From contig NZ_JASVWB010000004.1 of NCBI RefSeq assembly GCF_030287445.1, forward strand, positions 868,001 to 932,000: a DNA stretch of 64,000 nucleotides, given 5' to 3'. The stretch comes from Streptomyces sp. ALI-76-A. Lineage in GTDB: Bacteria > Actinomycetota > Actinomycetes > Streptomycetales > Streptomycetaceae. The notes under the pieces were generated by a model that ran no database searches, was not told the DNA's origin, and was given only the letters and a program-made list of their open reading frames with translations. Made by a program: the position numbers and the translations under genes. Numbering within the stretch: position 1 is the stretch's first letter; each line of letters begins with the position of its first letter. Shown here in pieces: positions 43,263 to 53,410 of the stretch.

Positions 43263-44582
43263 TCAGTCCCGTACCAGGGGCGCGCCGGCGTCGCGCCACG
43301 CGATGATGCCGCCGGCCAGGCTGCGGACGTCAGGGTGCCCCATCCGGGTCAGCAGCGCCGCGTACCGGGCGGACTGCTCGCCCACCGGACACGCCAGCAG
43401 CACCGGCTGCCGCCTGCTGAACGGCAGGCCGCCCTGGACGAGTTCCGCGAACAGCTCGTCGACGATGTTGACCGAGCCGTCGATGTGCAGCGCGGCGTAC
43501 GCGTAGGGGCTGCGCAGGTCGACGAGGAGCGGACGGTCGGTGGCGATCCACGCCTGGGCGTCGCCGACACCGATGGCCGGGGCCGTGCGTATCTCCGCGT
43601 CGGACAGGTCGGCCGGCGAGTTCTTCCGGGGCGGCCGGCCCAGCAGGTCGGGCCGCCGCTTCCGCACATAGCTGAGGTAGCTCTCCACGCGGTCGCAGAC
43701 GATGAACACCGCGACCTGGCGCTCGGCCGACTCCGCGTCCAGCTGCCGCAGATGACGCACGGCGCCGAAGTAGGCGGCCCCACCGGTCGGTCCGGCCAGG
43801 ATGCCGCACCGGCGGTTCAGGGCGAGCATCCCCTCGATCGCGTCGTCGGCGCTCACCGACTCCATCGTGTCGTACGTGTCGGGGTCGAACAGGCCGACTT
43901 CCTGGACCTCGTCGATGGTGCGGATGCCGGGGATGAAGTCGGACTTGGCCGCGACCAGGCCGAGGACCCGCACGTCCGGATCGGTCTCCCGCAGGAAGCG
44001 GGCCACACCGGTGGAGGAGCCCGCGGTGCCCACGCAGGCGACGAACCAGTCCGGAGCCCGGCCGTCCAGGTCCTTGACGATCTCCGGTCCGGTGCCGGTG
44101 AGATGGGCCTCCGTGTTGCGCGGGTTGAAGTACTGGTCGGTGTGCAGGTAGGCGCTGCCGGAGGCGGACAGGTTCCGGTGGAAGAGGGTCAGTGGGTCGT
44201 CGGTCGCGGTCGGGTCCAGACACTCGCTCTGGCCCGGCAGTTCCTCGATCTGGGCGCCGAGCAGCAGCAGGAGGTCCTTGATCTCCGGAACCCGCATCCG
44301 GTTGGTGACGCTCTTGAAGCCGAGCCCGTGCATGCCCGCGATGACCGCCAGCGCCTTCGCCGTGTTGCCGCTGGACAACTCGACGACCTGGCTGCCGTGT
44401 TCGACCGCCTCAGTCAGGTGCGGACGCGCCATGTTCCAGGCGGCCCGGTCCTTGACCGAGCCGAAGGGGTTGAGCAGTTCGAGCTTGGCGTACAGGTCGA
44501 TGTTCCGCAGTCCGTGCACGTCCGGGTCGATGCGCACCAGCGGGGTGTTGCCTATGGCCTCGGTGATGCTGTCGTACCTCAA
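43263..44582 (-). CDS. Cysteine-synthase-like PLP enzyme fused to rhodanese
   Basis: A 439-residue fusion. Residues 1-315 are a beta-family PLP enzyme (SITEAIGNTPLVRIDPDVHG, PLP lysine in NPFGSVKDRAAW, VELSSGNTAKALAV, and the glycine loop ACVGTAGSSTGV), close to cysteine synthase/SbnA types. Residues about 340-439 are a rhodanese domain with LLVDLRSPYAYAALHI and active-site Cys loop LACPVGEQSARYAA. The combination points to sulfur transfer onto an amino-acid skeleton. The start is a TTG (44582) overlapping the upstream stop as TTGA, the only start that fits the N-terminal motif. Confidence 0.85.
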   Translation of the reverse strand: MRYDSITEAIGNTPLVRIDPDVHGLRNIDLYAKLELLNPFGSVKDRAAWNMARPHLTEAVEHGSQVVELSSGNTAKALAVIAGMHGLGFKSVTNRMRVPEIKDLLLLLGAQIEELPGQSECLDPTATDDPLTLFHRNLSASGSAYLHTDQYFNPRNTEAHLTGTGPEIVKDLDGRAPDWFVACVGTAGSSTGVARFLRETDPDVRVLGLVAAKSDFIPGIRTIDEVQEVGLFDPDTYDTMESVSADDAIEGMLALNRRCGILAGPTGGAAYFGAVRHLRQLDAESAERQVAVFIVCDRVESYLSYVRKRRPDLLGRPPRKNSPADLSDAEIRTAPAIGVGDAQAWIATDRPLLVDLRSPYAYAALHIDGSVNIVDELFAELVQGGLPFSRRQPVLLACPVGEQSARYAALLTRMGHPDVRSLAGGIIAWRDAGAPLVRD

Positions 44583-46138
44583 TGGGGTTCTCCCGGGGGC
44601 GTGATCGGCCAGTACTGGTCGTCCAGGCACCAGCGCCAGGTGTCGCCGTCCTGCCAGACGGCGGCCTTGTGGGCGACGGGCTGGAGCTGGGCGCGGGTGG
44701 CGTGGAAGTCCATGGCGTAGCCGGCGGTGTTCGCGAAGGCCATCAGGTCGCCCGGCGCGGGACGGCGTGGCAGGAAGACCGTACGCCGGGTGATCATGTC
44801 CGTCTCCAGGCACAGGCTGCCGAACAGGTGGACGCCGACGGGCTCCCCGCCGGTCTTCGTACGCGGCCCGGTGCCGTTCCCGGGGATCACGACGGGGTCC
44901 ATGAGCACGCCGTGCTCCTCCAGGGCGACGTCGTCCGCCTTCAGCGCCAGCCGTACGAGCAGCTCGGCACCGGTGTCCGGGGAGCGCACCTCCAGCACCT
45001 TGGCCACCGTGATGCCGCACTGGTCGAGCAGAGCTCGGCCGGGCTCCGTGTACAGGTCGTGGAGGTGCTCCAGTAGCAGTGCTGCCAGGGGGCGGCCGCC
45101 CAGGGAGGCGGCGGGCTGCGACAGCAGCTCGTCGAGGTACCGCGCCCCGGCGACCGGCCGGTGGGCCGGGTAGAGCCCGAGGCTGCCGCGCACCGTACCG
45201 GACTCGGCGCGCAGTCCGTAGCCGTGCCCGCCCCGGGCCAGGGATGGGCGTCTGCCCAGCACCGCGGCGGTGAGTTCGGTGGTGTACCGCTCCCACTGCT
45301 CCCCGTGGGCAAGGTAGTTGACGCCGAATCCGCCGCCGATGTCCACGGCCCGGGGGCGCAGGCCCCGGCTTCGGCACACCTCCAGGGCTTCCAGACAGCC
45401 TTCCAGGGCCGTCGCCTTCTCCGCGACGCTGGTCGTGTCCAGGTGATAGGCGACGCCGGCCAGGTCGACCGCGCCGGCATGCCGTTCGACCGCCTTCAGC
45501 AGGAGGTTCAACTCCCCTACGGGCGTGCCGAAGCGGCTCGGCCGGCTCAGCACTTTGACGCCGGAGGTCTCGAATCCCGACAGGCGCAGCAGGACACGTA
45601 CGGGGGAGAGCTTGTGTGCGCGCACCAGCGCGGCGAGCTGGTCGAGTTCGGACGCGCTGTCGACGCTCACGGTGACGCCCGTGCGAGCGGCGAGCCACAG
45701 GAATTCGGGGTTCTTGGGGCCGGTGGCCGTGATCCGGTCGGGTGTGAAGCCGGCGCCGAGTGCGTGTTGCAGCTCACCGAGGGACGCGACGTCCACCCCG
45801 GCGTCCGTGGCGGCGAGCCGGCGCAGCAGGGCGCTGGAGCGGTTGGCCTTGTGGGCGTAGAAGATCTGGCCCGAGAGGTGGTGCTCGCGGTACACGGACC
45901 GGAACCGTTCCAGGTTCTCGGCTATCTGATCCGGCACCACGAGGTTGAGCGGCGAGCCGAGCGCGTCGGTGAGCATGTGCAGCAACTCGGCCGACTCCAG
46001 CAGCGAACGGAGCCGCGGCCCGAGCCGGGGTTCCAGATACAAGGGCTCTCCGCCCACACGCGATACCCCTCCCACTGAGGCCGCCGCGCCCTGATCCGGG
46101 GCACGTCCGACACTTCCCGCGGTTTTGCCGTTTACCAC
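44579..46138 (-). CDS. Y4yA-like PLP-dependent decarboxylase (alanine-racemase fold)
   Basis: A 519-residue fold-type III PLP enzyme. The PLP lysine is in IFYAHKANRSSALLRRLA, followed by AGVDVASLGELQHALGAGF, the YHLDTTSV His motif, VDIGGGFGVNY (phosphate-binding GGG) and a late EPGRALLDQCG. This is the layout of diaminopimelate/ornithine decarboxylases, and the overall length and inserts resemble the Y4yA family. It heads the operon with the sulfurtransferase fusion and the desulfurase-like enzyme, so three PLP enzymes probably build one small molecule. The start is a GTG with a GGAAAGG site. Confidence 0.82.
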   Translation of the reverse strand: MVNGKTAGSVGRAPDQGAAASVGGVSRVGGEPLYLEPRLGPRLRSLLESAELLHMLTDALGSPLNLVVPDQIAENLERFRSVYREHHLSGQIFYAHKANRSSALLRRLAATDAGVDVASLGELQHALGAGFTPDRITATGPKNPEFLWLAARTGVTVSVDSASELDQLAALVRAHKLSPVRVLLRLSGFETSGVKVLSRPSRFGTPVGELNLLLKAVERHAGAVDLAGVAYHLDTTSVAEKATALEGCLEALEVCRSRGLRPRAVDIGGGFGVNYLAHGEQWERYTTELTAAVLGRRPSLARGGHGYGLRAESGTVRGSLGLYPAHRPVAGARYLDELLSQPAASLGGRPLAALLLEHLHDLYTEPGRALLDQCGITVAKVLEVRSPDTGAELLVRLALKADDVALEEHGVLMDPVVIPGNGTGPRTKTGGEPVGVHLFGSLCLETDMITRRTVFLPRRPAPGDLMAFANTAGYAMDFHATRAQLQPVAHKAAVWQDGDTWRWCLDDQYWPITPPGEPH

Positions 46139-46310
46139 CTTTCCATTCCTCGGTCTGTTTACGCCCTGTGGTGCGTGGGCCTTACTTTCGCTCTGCGAGC
46201 GACGAGGGTCGGGAGAAGACTCGGTGGCTCCAAGAGGCGCACGGACGTCGGCAGTTACCCAGAGTCAGGGGCAGGTCGCTGCTCGGGCAGGGGGCGTCGA
46301 ACCGGACGGT

Positions 46311-46898
46311 TCAGAGGCTGAGGCACATCAGGATGTCGTCACGGTCGTCGCCGGGGGCCACGCGCAGCGCGCCTGGCCATCGGCCCACCTCGGTCCAGCC
46401 CAGGCTCCGGTAGAAGTGCTCGAGCCCGAGTCCTTCTCGCGCACTGAGTTGCAGCTGCTCCAGTTTCATGTCCTCTGCGGCGATCTCTCGGACGCGGGCC
46501 ATGAGGGCGGTGCCGATTCCTCGTCGGCGGAAGTGCGGGTGGGTCTGGACGTGGTTGACCACCCCGCAGTGTGCGATCAGGGGATGAGGGTCCCGGCGGA
46601 TGACCAGCCAGCCGGCGAGTGTCCCGTCGACGGTCGCGACGAGCAGTCGGCTGCGCTCCGGATCGAGGCCGTCGGTGAGGCGTTCCGCCGCCGGGCCGAC
46701 GTCCCGCACGCTGACGGGAGGCAGCGGAATCCCGGGCGCGATCACCGCCCCGCCCGCGTTGATGACGGCCGCCCAGCAGTCGGCCAGTTGTCTCCTCAGG
46801 TCCGGTGTGACCTCGTGCGGCCGGGTGATGTGCAGGAATTCGGGACAGTCGGGCACCGTCATGGGGATCAGGGGTCCGTATCCTTCCAGGTCGTTCAT
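46311..46898 (-). CDS. GNAT-family N-acetyltransferase
   Basis: A 195-residue acetyltransferase. The CoA-binding loop is VQTHPHFRRRGIGTALMARV (the RRRGIG motif A), preceded by GTLAGWLVIRRDPHPLIAHC and followed by LQLSAREGLGLEHFYRSLGW. The acyl acceptor is unknown. Its ATG (46898) overlaps the stop of the upstream Fur-like gene as ATGA, so the two are translated together. This links it to metal regulation or to the neighbouring PLP/sulfur operon, for example by acetylating its product. Confidence 0.84.
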   Translation of the reverse strand: MNDLEGYGPLIPMTVPDCPEFLHITRPHEVTPDLRRQLADCWAAVINAGGAVIAPGIPLPPVSVRDVGPAAERLTDGLDPERSRLLVATVDGTLAGWLVIRRDPHPLIAHCGVVNHVQTHPHFRRRGIGTALMARVREIAAEDMKLEQLQLSAREGLGLEHFYRSLGWTEVGRWPGALRVAPGDDRDDILMCLSL

Positions 46899-47191
46899 CC
46901 GCACCGCGCGACGCGGGTGTCCGGCACCGCGGTGCGGTGCGGGGGAGTGGGCCGCTGGGCGACGTCGAGCGCGCCCGCGGCTTCCAGGCCGCGCGGTGCC
47001 CGGTACACCGTGGTCAGCCCGATCGGCGTGCCGTTCTCGGTCATAGGCGCGTACAGCTGTTGCGCGGCGATGAAGTAGGGGAAGTGGGCCAGGGCGGCCG
47101 CGCCGGCTGACCGCTGTCGTGTCGTCCACACCAGGTCTTCACCACCGGAGCCGCGGAGTGGACTGGAAATGGAAGTCATGATTGCAGTCAT
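46895..47191 (-). CDS. Fur/Zur-like DNA-binding protein, C-terminally truncated
   Basis: A 98-residue protein. The N-terminal winged helix of the Fur superfamily is clear: RQRSAGAAALAHFPYFIAAQ then MTENGTPIGLTTVYRAPRGL (the GLTTVYR recognition helix) and EAAGALDVAQRP. Normal Zur proteins of 130-140 residues continue with the HHHH-x-C..C dimerisation and metal sites; these are absent and the frame ends ARCG. It may be a pseudogene, or a monomeric DNA-binding remnant kept because it is translationally coupled to the GNAT gene. ATG 47191 and ATG 47179 are both possible starts. Confidence 0.65.
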   Translation of the reverse strand: MTAIMTSISSPLRGSGGEDLVWTTRQRSAGAAALAHFPYFIAAQQLYAPMTENGTPIGLTTVYRAPRGLEAAGALDVAQRPTPPHRTAVPDTRVARCG

Positions 47192-47346
47192 GTCGACGAC
47201 AGTCCATGGGGCGACTGAGGGGTGAGGGACAGCCGGTCTCGACGCCCGCACCCCGAAGCAGCCCGCCCAGCCCGCGAACCGGCACGTGACCGCTCTTGTC
47301 TCGGCCTTCTGGCAGGTCGTCGAGGGGAGGCCGGCCGCGGCGCGGG

Positions 47347-49602
<2,256 letters not shown>

Positions 49603-49614
49603 GGTGATCGCCCC

Positions 49615-49926
49615 TCAGTGCTCGTGGTCGTGGTCGTGCCCCTCGACACCGACCGCCGAGGGCGGCGGCGCCTCCTCGCCCAGCTGCTCCCTGGCCTCCG
49701 CCAGGAGATCTCCTGCCTTCAGGCGGGCCTCCTCGGCGGCTTCCCCGAGCCGTCGCCCGGTGGTGATGCCGCCGGCGATACCGGTGACCAGAAGCCGGCG
49801 GGCCAGGGGCTTCGCCTTGGGCGCGGCTTTGGCGGCTCCCCGCAGCACGAGTACTCCGGCGGTTCCGGACAGGGCGTAGTGCGTGATGCGGCCCGCGACC
49901 ACACCCGCGAAAGCGGCGGGATGCAT
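49615..49926 (-). CDS. pacL: PacL-like (DUF1490) metal-binding partner of the P-type ATPase
   Basis: A 103-residue protein with an N-terminal hydrophobic helix (FAGVVAGRITHYALSG), an Ala/Lys-rich amphipathic stretch, a soluble helix (EAAEEARLKAGDLLAEAREQ) and a His/Asp tail, GHDHDHEH at 96-103. This is the layout of DUF1490 proteins such as mycobacterial PacL1 (Rv3269), which sits next to ctpC and binds zinc through a C-terminal Asp/His motif. It probably delivers metal to, or stabilises, the ATPase encoded 12 bp downstream. Confidence 0.83.
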   Translation of the reverse strand: MHPAAFAGVVAGRITHYALSGTAGVLVLRGAAKAAPKAKPLARRLLVTGIAGGITTGRRLGEAAEEARLKAGDLLAEAREQLGEEAPPPSAVGVEGHDHDHEH

Positions 49927-50054
49927 CAGGGCCTCCTTCCGCGGAGGCGATTCATCCGTTTTGCGTACGGTAAGTCCATTCTCGTCGTTCGGTGGATAGC
50001 GCGCATCAGCGGCCAGCGGGGCAGGTCGGGTCGAGGCGACAAAAGGTTATTTCC

Positions 50055-50108
50055 TGGTGATGATGGTCAATGGAGTGGCTGGAGATGGTCTCGACATCCG
50101 TTTCCATT
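50055..50108. promoter_or_regulatory. Weak Zur-like sites before znuA
   Basis: Two partial matches lie in the divergent region between the PacL-like gene and znuA: TGGTGATGATGGTCA at 50055-50069 and, on the minus strand, TGGAAACGGATGTCG at 50094-50108. Each misses two or three positions of the pattern seen in boxes A-E. One of them may be the true operator of znuABC. Confidence 0.4.
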
Positions 50109-50174
50109 GAGCGTGGTGCTGACGTCGGAGCGGCTTGAGTTCGGCGGACACCCCACCTTGCTGCGGAGGAATCC

Positions 50175-51116
50175 ATGCGTGCGTCTGCGTCCCGGCACCT
50201 GGCCCCGCTGATGACCGGCGTCCTCCTGGCCCTCCTGGCCGGGTGCGGCGGCTCGTCCGACTCCGGGAGCGACGCCGACTCCTCGCTGAGCCCGGCCTCG
50301 GCGTCATCCATCGCGGTGGTGACCTCAACGAACGTCTACGGGGACATCGTTGAGCGGATAGGCGGTGGGCGGGAGAAGGTCACCTCCATTATCGGCAACC
50401 CCGACCAGGATCCGCACTCCCACGAGGCCGACACACGGAACCAGTTGGCGCTGTCCAGGGCGAAGGTCGTTGTCGAGAACGGCGGAGGCTACGACGACTT
50501 CATCGACCGCATGCTGCACAGCACCGACAACTCGTCCGCCGAAGTGATCAACGCGGTCGAGGTGTCCGGGAAGGCCGCTCCGGCAGGCGGGGAACTCAAC
50601 GAGCACGTCTGGTACGACTTCCCCACGGTGGGGAAGGTGGCCGACCGGATCGCCGTCGCCCTGGGAAAGGCCGCCCCCGACGCCGCCGCCACCTTCATCC
50701 AGAACGCGGAGGACTTCAAGGCGGGGCTCAAGCCGCTGGAGGCGAAGGAAGCGCAGATCAAGGCGGATCACGGCGGCGCGGAGGTGGCCATCACCGAGCC
50801 TGTCCCGCTGTACCTGATCGAGGCGAGCGGGCTGACGAACGCGACACCGGAGGAGTTCAGCGAGGCCATCGAGGAGGGCGACGACGTCTCCCCGCGCACC
50901 CTGCGGGACACACTGGCGCTGTTCACCGGCAAGAAGGTCGAGGCGCTGGTCCACAACGAGCAGACCTCCGGTCCACAGACCGAGAAGGCCGAGCGGGCGG
51001 CCGAGGGAGCCGGGATTCCCGTCGTCCCCGTGACCGAGACGCTGCCCGAGGGTGAGGACTACCTCGGCTGGATGACTGCCAACGTCGACGCGCTCGCGAG
51101 CGCGCTGGACAAGTGA
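50175..51116 (+). CDS. znuA: Zinc/manganese ABC transporter binding lipoprotein (ZnuA-like)
   Basis: A 313-residue cluster A-I binding protein. The lipobox LLAGC places the lipidated Cys at residue 24. Candidate metal ligands are in DPHSHEAD and NEHVWYDFPT; the third His region typical of ZnuA (THDAF) is replaced by ITEPVPLYLIEASG, with a Glu. The His-rich loop of Gram-negative ZnuA is absent. It is first in a coupled operon with the ATPase and permease and is divergent from the efflux ATPase. Zinc is favoured by context, manganese cannot be ruled out from ligands alone. Confidence 0.85.
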   Translation: MRASASRHLAPLMTGVLLALLAGCGGSSDSGSDADSSLSPASASSIAVVTSTNVYGDIVERIGGGREKVTSIIGNPDQDPHSHEADTRNQLALSRAKVVVENGGGYDDFIDRMLHSTDNSSAEVINAVEVSGKAAPAGGELNEHVWYDFPTVGKVADRIAVALGKAAPDAAATFIQNAEDFKAGLKPLEAKEAQIKADHGGAEVAITEPVPLYLIEASGLTNATPEEFSEAIEEGDDVSPRTLRDTLALFTGKKVEALVHNEQTSGPQTEKAERAAEGAGIPVVPVTETLPEGEDYLGWMTANVDALASALDK

Positions 51117-52000
51117 GGCGACCCGTTGTGGCCTCCTTGCCCCAGGCCCGCGAGGGCAGGACCGAGTATCCGGACCGTGGTGCGGACGCCGCGGTGATCA
51201 CCATGCGCGGCGCGGCCCTGTCCTACGGCGAGCGCGTGTTGTGGCGGGATCTGGACCTCGGCGTACGGCCGGGCGAGTTCCTGGCCGTGCTGGGCCCCAA
51301 CGGATCGGGCAAGACCAGCTTGGTGCGTGCCCTGCTGGGTCAACGGCGCCTGTCGGCGGGCACCTTGACGGTTCTCGGGCGCCCGCCCCGCAAGGGCAGC
51401 CGGCACATCGGCTACATACCGCAGCAGGCGACACTGTCGGCCCACACGATGCTGCGCGCCCGGGACCTCGTCCGCTTCGGCATCGACGGGCACGGCTTTG
51501 GACCCAGGCTGCGCACGAGCGCCATCCGCCGCCGGGTCGACCAGGTCCTCGAATCGGTCGGGGCGGCGGCGTACGCGGACGTCCCCCTGGGCCGCCTCTC
51601 CGGTGGCGAGCGCCAGCGCGTACGCATCGGACAGGCACTGGCCACCGACCCGCGCATCCTGCTCTGCGACGAGCCATTGCTCTCCCTCGACCTGCGCCAC
51701 CAGCGCGCCGTCACCGAACTGGTGGACGCCCGGCGCCGCTCACACGGCACCGCGGTGGTCTTCGTGACCCACGAGATCAACCCCGTGCTCGGCATGGTGG
51801 ACCGCGTGCTCTACCTCGCTCGCGGCGGCCACCGGGTCGGCACGCCGGACGAGGTGCTCACCTCCGCGTCGCTGTCGCGGTTGTACGGCACGCAGGTCGA
51901 CGTCGTCCGTGTCCGTAACCGGATCACGGTCGTGGGCGATCCGGACGAGGTGGCCGAGCCTGCGCACCACCCCGGAACGCGTCACGGAGCACGGCCATGA
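51113..52000 (+). CDS. znuC: Zinc ABC transporter ATPase (ZnuC-like)
   Basis: A 295-residue ATPase: Walker A GPNGSGKTS, Q-loop YIPQQATLS, signature LSGGERQRV, Walker B ILLCDEPLLSLDLRHQ and H-loop VTHEINPVLG. The first 35 residues are an unstructured extension, and the start may lie further in. GTG 51113 overlaps the znuA stop (GTGA). It energises the ZnuABC importer. Confidence 0.88.
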   Translation: MRRPVVASLPQAREGRTEYPDRGADAAVITMRGAALSYGERVLWRDLDLGVRPGEFLAVLGPNGSGKTSLVRALLGQRRLSAGTLTVLGRPPRKGSRHIGYIPQQATLSAHTMLRARDLVRFGIDGHGFGPRLRTSAIRRRVDQVLESVGAAAYADVPLGRLSGGERQRVRIGQALATDPRILLCDEPLLSLDLRHQRAVTELVDARRRSHGTAVVFVTHEINPVLGMVDRVLYLARGGHRVGTPDEVLTSASLSRLYGTQVDVVRVRNRITVVGDPDEVAEPAHHPGTRHGARP

Positions 52001-52878
52001 CCCTCGCCGACGGGATCTGGCAGCAGATCTTCAACTTCGACGACTACGGCGAACTGCTCGCCCTGGTCCGCAACTCCCTCATCGCAGGCGCCGCGCTCGG
52101 CCTCGTCGGCGGCCTGGTGGGCGTCTTCGTCGTCATGCGCGACCTGCCGTTCGCGGTGCACGGCATCAGCGAACTGTCGTTCGCCGGCGCCTCGGCGGCC
52201 CTGCTGCTGGGAGTGAACATCGTGGGCGGCTCGATCGTCGGATCACTGATCGCCGCGGGAACGATCGGCCTGCTGGGCTCCCGCGCCCGGGACCGCAACT
52301 CGGTGATCGGGACCATCATGCCGTTCGGCCTCGGGCTGGGTGTGCTCTTCCTCGCCCTGTACGAGGGACGGGCCGCGAACAAGTTCGGCATTCTCACCGG
52401 CCAGATCGTCGCCGTCGACACGCCGCAGATGTCCTGGCTGCTGGGCACCTCCGCGCTGGTCCTGGTGGCCTTGGCGGTCATGTGGCGGCCCCTCGCCTTC
52501 GCCAGCGCCGACCCGGAAGTGGCCGAGGCACGTGGCGTGCCCGTCCGCGTGCTCTCTTTTGCCTTCATGATCGTCTTAGGCCTGGCGGTCGCGCTCTCGG
52601 TGCAAATCGTGGGGGCGTTGTTGGTCCTCACCCTCGTCGTCACGCCCGCGGCCGCCGCAGCCCGGATCACCGCCTCCCCGGTACTGCTGCCCGTGCTGAG
52701 CGTGGTCTTCGCGGTCGCCTCGATCGAGGGCGGGATCCTGCTGGCCCTGGGCAGCAGCATCCCCGTCAGCCCCTACGTGACCACCATCTCGTTCGCGATC
52801 TACCTGCTCTGCTGTGGCGCGGGCATCCGCCGGACCCAGCGGTGGGGAGCCAGGAGAACGGCTCCCGAGGCCGGCTGA
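51997..52878 (+). CDS. znuB: Zinc ABC transporter permease (ZnuB-like), TTA codon
   Basis: A 293-residue permease with about eight helices and the ABC-3 family landmarks VRNSLIAGAALGLVGGLVGV, FVVMRDLPFAVHGISELSFA and SVQIVGALLVLTLVVTPAAAA. The ATG overlaps the ATPase stop. A TTA leucine codon occurs at 52576-52578; in Streptomyces TTA is read only by the bldA tRNA, so full synthesis would depend on developmental stage. Confidence 0.88.
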   Translation: MTLADGIWQQIFNFDDYGELLALVRNSLIAGAALGLVGGLVGVFVVMRDLPFAVHGISELSFAGASAALLLGVNIVGGSIVGSLIAAGTIGLLGSRARDRNSVIGTIMPFGLGLGVLFLALYEGRAANKFGILTGQIVAVDTPQMSWLLGTSALVLVALAVMWRPLAFASADPEVAEARGVPVRVLSFAFMIVLGLAVALSVQIVGALLVLTLVVTPAAAAARITASPVLLPVLSVVFAVASIEGGILLALGSSIPVSPYVTTISFAIYLLCCGAGIRRTQRWGARRTAPEAG

Positions 52879-52882
52879 TCAT

Positions 52883-52910
52883 CACGCACGTGCCTGTCGC
52901 GGCACGCGTG
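52883..52910 (+). terminator. Imperfect hairpin after znuB
   Basis: CACGCACGTGCC and GGCACGCGTG can pair over about ten bases with a small bulge, directly behind the znuB stop. There is no U-run. It could end the znuABC transcript before the next Zur-like box. Confidence 0.4.
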
Positions 52911-52982
52911 GGTCCGCGAGATGCCGCCGCGTCGGCTCCGGGAGTCAGTCAGGCGTCACAGCAATCTCATTGCCACTCCTCA

Positions 52983-52997
52983 TGGAAATGATTATCA
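52983..52997. promoter_or_regulatory. Zur-like operator (box D)
   Basis: TGGAAATGATTATCA, nearly identical to box A on its right half, in the most AT-rich stretch of the region. It precedes the anchored-repeat gene cluster, whose first member is a broken gene, so it probably drives the whole 53.4-60.5 kb operon. Confidence 0.75.
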
Positions 52998-53054
52998 TCT
53001 TGCTTGTGTCCGAGTGGACATGGGCATGACCTGGGGGGTCTCTTCTGCGTACCT

Positions 53055-53352
53055 GAAAACGCTGCTTCGCCGTCGCTTGTCTCGCCGGTGCCGCACCGGC
53101 CATCACTGGGCTCAGCGCGTCCGCCTTGACCGACGACTTCGGCGTCCTCACGGCGAGCGGAACCCGCTGGTTCGACAGCGACACCGCCGCCACCAGCCAG
53201 AAGTGCGGGACCCTCCCGGTCGGCGCTCATGCCCACGCCGGCTGGGCCTTGGACGAGCCGGGCGTCCACGTCCTGGATTCGCCCTGCGTGCCACCGACGG
53301 CGACACGCGGCGGTCCGAGACGGAGACCCGCACCTTCGTCGTCGCCGGCTGA
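53055..53352 (+). pseudogene. Broken anchored-repeat surface protein gene
   Basis: Starting near 53055 a frame reads like the end of a signal peptide (CFAVACLAGAAPAITGLSAS) and continues ALTDDFGVLTASGTRWFDSD and PVGAHAHAGWALDEPGVHVL, the last third of the same HxHxxW domain found in the next four genes. A frame change near 53275 then gives FALRATDGDTRRSETETRTF and a stop at 53352. An in-frame TGA lies just upstream and most of the domain is missing, so it is a decayed first gene of the operon. Confidence 0.65.
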
Positions 53353-53410
53353 ACGGCACAAGACGTCTCATTCCACACTCATCCTCATTCATGATCCCAG
53401 GAGGATCACC

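Noticed and set aside
42085..44720. Two long plus-strand frames opposite the PLP/sulfur operon
   Set aside because: They run antisense to genes with clear PLP-enzyme motifs and show no ribosome site or domain.
46139..46310. Zur-like box before the Y4yA-like gene
   Set aside because: The best candidate, TGGAAAGGTGGTAAA on the minus strand, misses the right half of the pattern and overlaps the ribosome site.
47160..47195. Operator at the start of the Fur-like gene
   Set aside because: Repeated TCATG and GGAAAT pieces hint at symmetry, but no 15-bp match to boxes A-E can be formed.
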